From Pardosa pseudoannulata (lineage: Eukaryota > Arthropoda > Arachnida > Araneae > Lycosidae): a stretch of DNA of 64,000 nucleotides. Of the stretch, positions 60,188 to 64,000 are shown in pieces. The stretch lies in contig CM063510.1 of assembly GCA_032207245.1 (NCBI GenBank), positions 50,822,078 through 50,886,077 of the forward strand. The letters run 5' to 3'. The notes beneath the pieces were generated by a model, which worked only from the letters and a program-made list of their open reading frames with translations, did no database searches and was not told the origin of the DNA. A program made the translations under genes and the position numbers. The first letter of the stretch is position 1, and each line of letters begins with the position of its first letter.

Positions 60188-61890
60188 AATATATTTTCTG
60201 ATGTAGAAAATGACTTAAAAAGGAAGTATATTTCTCAAATAATTATAAAACGTACTTAAGGAGTGTTTTGACAAATTCTGGTGTAAATAAGTTTTAAATG
60301 ATTTCTTTAAATCAAAAGTAACAATATCATTATAAAGAATCTCTTCCTTCGATAATTATATTATTATTTAAATGTACTTAAGTTTCCTAACTTTTAAATA
60401 TTTTAATAATATATTTAAAATATTATTGAGAAATATAACTACAGGAAATGTATTTATATACGCGCACATTCCAGGAAAACGTTTTAATAATACATCTGTA
60501 AATGATATGTTCTAATAGTGTAACACAACCTCCCTTAAAATTTATTCCATACAAATAAATAAACATTTCAGTCACTAGTAGTAAGAGAATCACAAGTTCT
60601 GGCTTGCATTCGCTATCATATAAATAGATGAATAGATGTTTAGATGAAATTCATGAATAGCGCTCGGGTTTATTGAACTTCATGAATAGCACATGACGAG
60701 AATGATGCTCAATTATGGATTTTGTTCTCAGTTTGTGTACTAGAAATTTCTATTTTCTACTGAAATATATTTGATACTCGGTTTTTTTAAATAATTAATA
60801 AACTTATATAGTATCTCAAACATTTTTTCAGATATAACTTTTAATTTGCTAATAAATAAAAATATGTACTTTTTCTTTGTAATGCTTGTTTGCAAAATGA
60901 AATAATAATTCATGCTTCATGACTAAAAAAATTCCACAAACAAATATCATATGTAATCTTTTTCCATTAGAGAATAATATATTATGGTGTTTCATGCATG
61001 TGTTTAAGAAGCATGAAATAAAAAACTAAAGGATGTAATCTATTCATTCTTTTATTACGATTTAATGTGCAATTGCTTATCGTCCCATTTTAGAGACGTT
61101 TATAAATTTTATGTTTTCGAAAAAGTTTTTTTTCTTTCATCGAAGTTAGGTAGCAATAATAACTACGATCCTCTGAATTTACAATTTGCAGTGATTAAAT
61201 AAATATAATTTACATTTGGAATAAACATTTAAAAAAATTTTTAATCTCCCGCATGAACTAACTTTGGCAACAGTCAATTCAATTCATAATAAGCTAATAG
61301 CTGTATATTTAAAACTTATCTTTGGAATAGTGTGTTTACATATAATATCAAATATCTATTCACGCTTGTTATTTTTATAAATGACCACATATTTTAGTAA
61401 CATGTCAACTTATCACTAATATAGAAAGGATGCTGTTTTCTAATTGCAACTGACAATTGATACATATGTATTTATGCCAAAAACGACCTCAAAGTTTTTA
61501 CCAAAGACGAATGAAGAAGAGAAGGTGCCGTAGAGATAATGTAAACACGAAAGTAAAAGAAGTGATATCCGAAAGCCATAACAGAAAAACTGATTTGCAG
61601 GCTTTTGTTCAGATTCAGTTCATTAATTCCTTTTTTAAGGTGGTATTTGATTTTGTTCTTTAAATTATCAGTTTTGTAGATTTCAGGTACGTATGTTTGA
61701 AAATTCCTTGTAGATTTAATACTTGAGGTATATGTTAATATATAGTACATATTGTTTAGGTTTATTTGGCATTATGATCTAGATTAAATTTTCTACTAAA
61801 CAAATAGCTACAAACAACTTTGAGCATTAGTTCAACCTAGAGACTGAATCTGTATCACTCTTTAGAGTAGATGGTGATTTGTAGTTCCCT
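60188..61890. other. AT-rich non-coding DNA, no gene seen
   Basis: A short direct repeat TTCATGAATAGC occurs near 60650 and 60679. A 68-codon plus frame (61457-61663) is Lys/Arg-rich but unsupported. Confidence 0.5.
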
Positions 61891-61895
61891 CGCTG

Positions 61896-61924
61896 TGACG
61901 TCACCAAGCCAAGACTTAACCAAT
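61896..61924 (+). promoter_or_regulatory. CRE and CCAAT box, possible promoter
   Basis: TGACGTCA, the full palindromic cAMP-response element, at 61896-61903 is followed 16 bases later by CCAAT at 61920-61924. The surrounding 61850-62180 has elevated complexity. Both elements lie about 230-260 bp ahead of the small ORF at 62155, consistent with a proximal promoter on the + strand. Either motif can occur by chance. Confidence 0.3.
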
Positions 61925-62154
61925 AACAATTAAAAAGAACAAGTGTTCAACTAGAAGATATTTATAACATATACGGTTATTCCTGTAAGAAGGTTTCCTT
62001 GTCAAACCGCGTTAGATCAATCGGGCTTTAATTTTCAATTGTGACTTTCCCGGTTTGCTTTTAGTCATTTATCACCACATATTAAAAAAATGTTGAAACG
62101 CAAATAACTTTGCTAACGCTGAGTCCTCGTAGTTTAAAAGCAGGAAGCATTCAA

Positions 62155-62286
62155 ATGTCCTCAGACCTTTGCTTGCCACCTCGAAAGATACCGTTTGATA
62201 ATGGAGGACATAGCGACAACGAACCTATTTTACGTGATCCATCCTCCATTAATGAACACGGTGGTTATTTGGCCGGTGCATCCTGA
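62155..62286 (+). CDS. Small ORF or candidate first coding exon
   Basis: ATG in TTCAAATGT opens a 43-codon frame: [20 protein letters not shown], then [20 protein letters not shown] and GAS before TGA. The composition (Pro, Asp, Asn, Gly, Ser; balanced codon use) is unlike the AT-driven frames nearby. It resembles a cytosolic N-terminal tail, with DNEPIL similar to an acidic dileucine sorting signal. GT dinucleotides at 62261 and 62276 could be donors but are weak. A microsatellite begins 15 bases after the stop. An overlapping frame from 62195 reads into the microsatellite and is not favoured. No family was recognised. Confidence 0.3.
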   Translation: MSSDLCLPPRKIPFDNGGHSDNEPILRDPSSINEHGGYLAGAS

Positions 62287-62297
62287 TCAGCAATCCG

Positions 62298-63594
<1,297 letters not shown>

Positions 63595-64000
63595 TTTAAA
63601 TTCTTGTATACTAATTGATTCACATGTTTATTATAATTAGAGGAATAATTTCAAAATGTTTAAAATGAGAAACAAATTTTAATACTAATCGATCTTATGT
63701 TTTATTATACTTAGAGGAATACTTTTATTATGTTTTAGATATAAAAAAGTTTTAACATTAATTTATTTACATGTTTTATTATAATTAGAAGAATAATTTC
63801 ATAATGACTTAAATATGTAGCAATCTTTAATACTAACATAATAATTGACCTATATATTATTAAAATTAAAGGAATCATTTCAAAATGTTTTAAGTATGAA
63901 ACAAGTTTTAATACTCATTGATCTATATATTTCATTATAACTTGAGGAACCATTTTAATATTTTTTATATATGAAACTCGTTTATTTACTAATAGATTTA
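63595..64000. repeat. Degenerate minisatellite, about 75-bp units, runs off the window
   Basis: The unit TTTTAATACTAATTGATC, then TATGTTTTATTATAATTAGA, GGAATAATTTCAAAATGTTT and TAAATATGAAACAAG begins near 63677, 63750, 63825, 63906 and 63981, with a partial first copy from about 63595. Spacings are 73, 75, 81 and 75 bp. Divergence is moderate and the array continues past the right edge. Confidence 0.8.

Overview
This window is AT-rich, gene-poor eukaryotic DNA. It has very long (AT)n and (CA)n(AT)n microsatellites, several decayed Tc1/mariner-superfamily transposons, a solo LTR, a non-autonomous hAT-like element and tRNA-derived SINE-like pieces. It holds no bacterial-type operons, no rRNA or tRNA genes and no long host open reading frame. 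The mix of Tc1 lineages, including a transposase with a DUF4817-type N-terminus, resembles from memory what is abundant in arthropod and especially spider genomes. An araneomorph spider or other chelicerate is my best guess, at moderate to low confidence.

Layout. 1-2060: two long AT microsatellites and an internally deleted Tc1 transposase remnant on the + strand. 2060-21800: mostly featureless AT-rich DNA with microsatellites, three short exon-like islands with plausible splice sites (4384-4435, 11974-12053, 16753-16848) and SINE-like pieces. 21847-24165: a roughly 657-bp tandem duplication whose second copy was later split by a 1,129-bp hAT-like element landing in its AT tract. 28031-29430: an unrecognised 126-codon ORF followed by a minus-strand Tc1 remnant. 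32071-36054: a nested insertion. A 2.8-kb DNA transposon with terminal inverted repeats of about 725 bp and 4-bp target duplications sits inside a minus-strand Tc1 element and splits its transposase. 36807-37818: a 1,012-bp solo LTR with TG...CA ends and ACGT target duplication, inserted in a CA/AT microsatellite. 43990-45581: a structurally complete 1.59-kb mariner-like element with TIRs and TA target sites; its transposase frame is continuous apart from three premature stops. 53264-55012: a structurally complete 1.75-kb Tc1 element, minus strand, with frameshifts but all catalytic motif blocks. 50195-51010 and 63595-64000: degenerate tandem repeats. 61890-62290: a promoter-like patch (CRE palindrome, CCAAT box) ahead of a 43-codon ORF that could be a first coding exon.

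The window is best read as intergenic or large-intron DNA shaped by waves of transposon insertion. At least three insertions can be ordered from the sequence alone: long-TIR element into Tc1, LTR into microsatellite, and hAT into a duplicated microsatellite. If host coding exist here, it is confined to short exons that need transcript or homology evidence.
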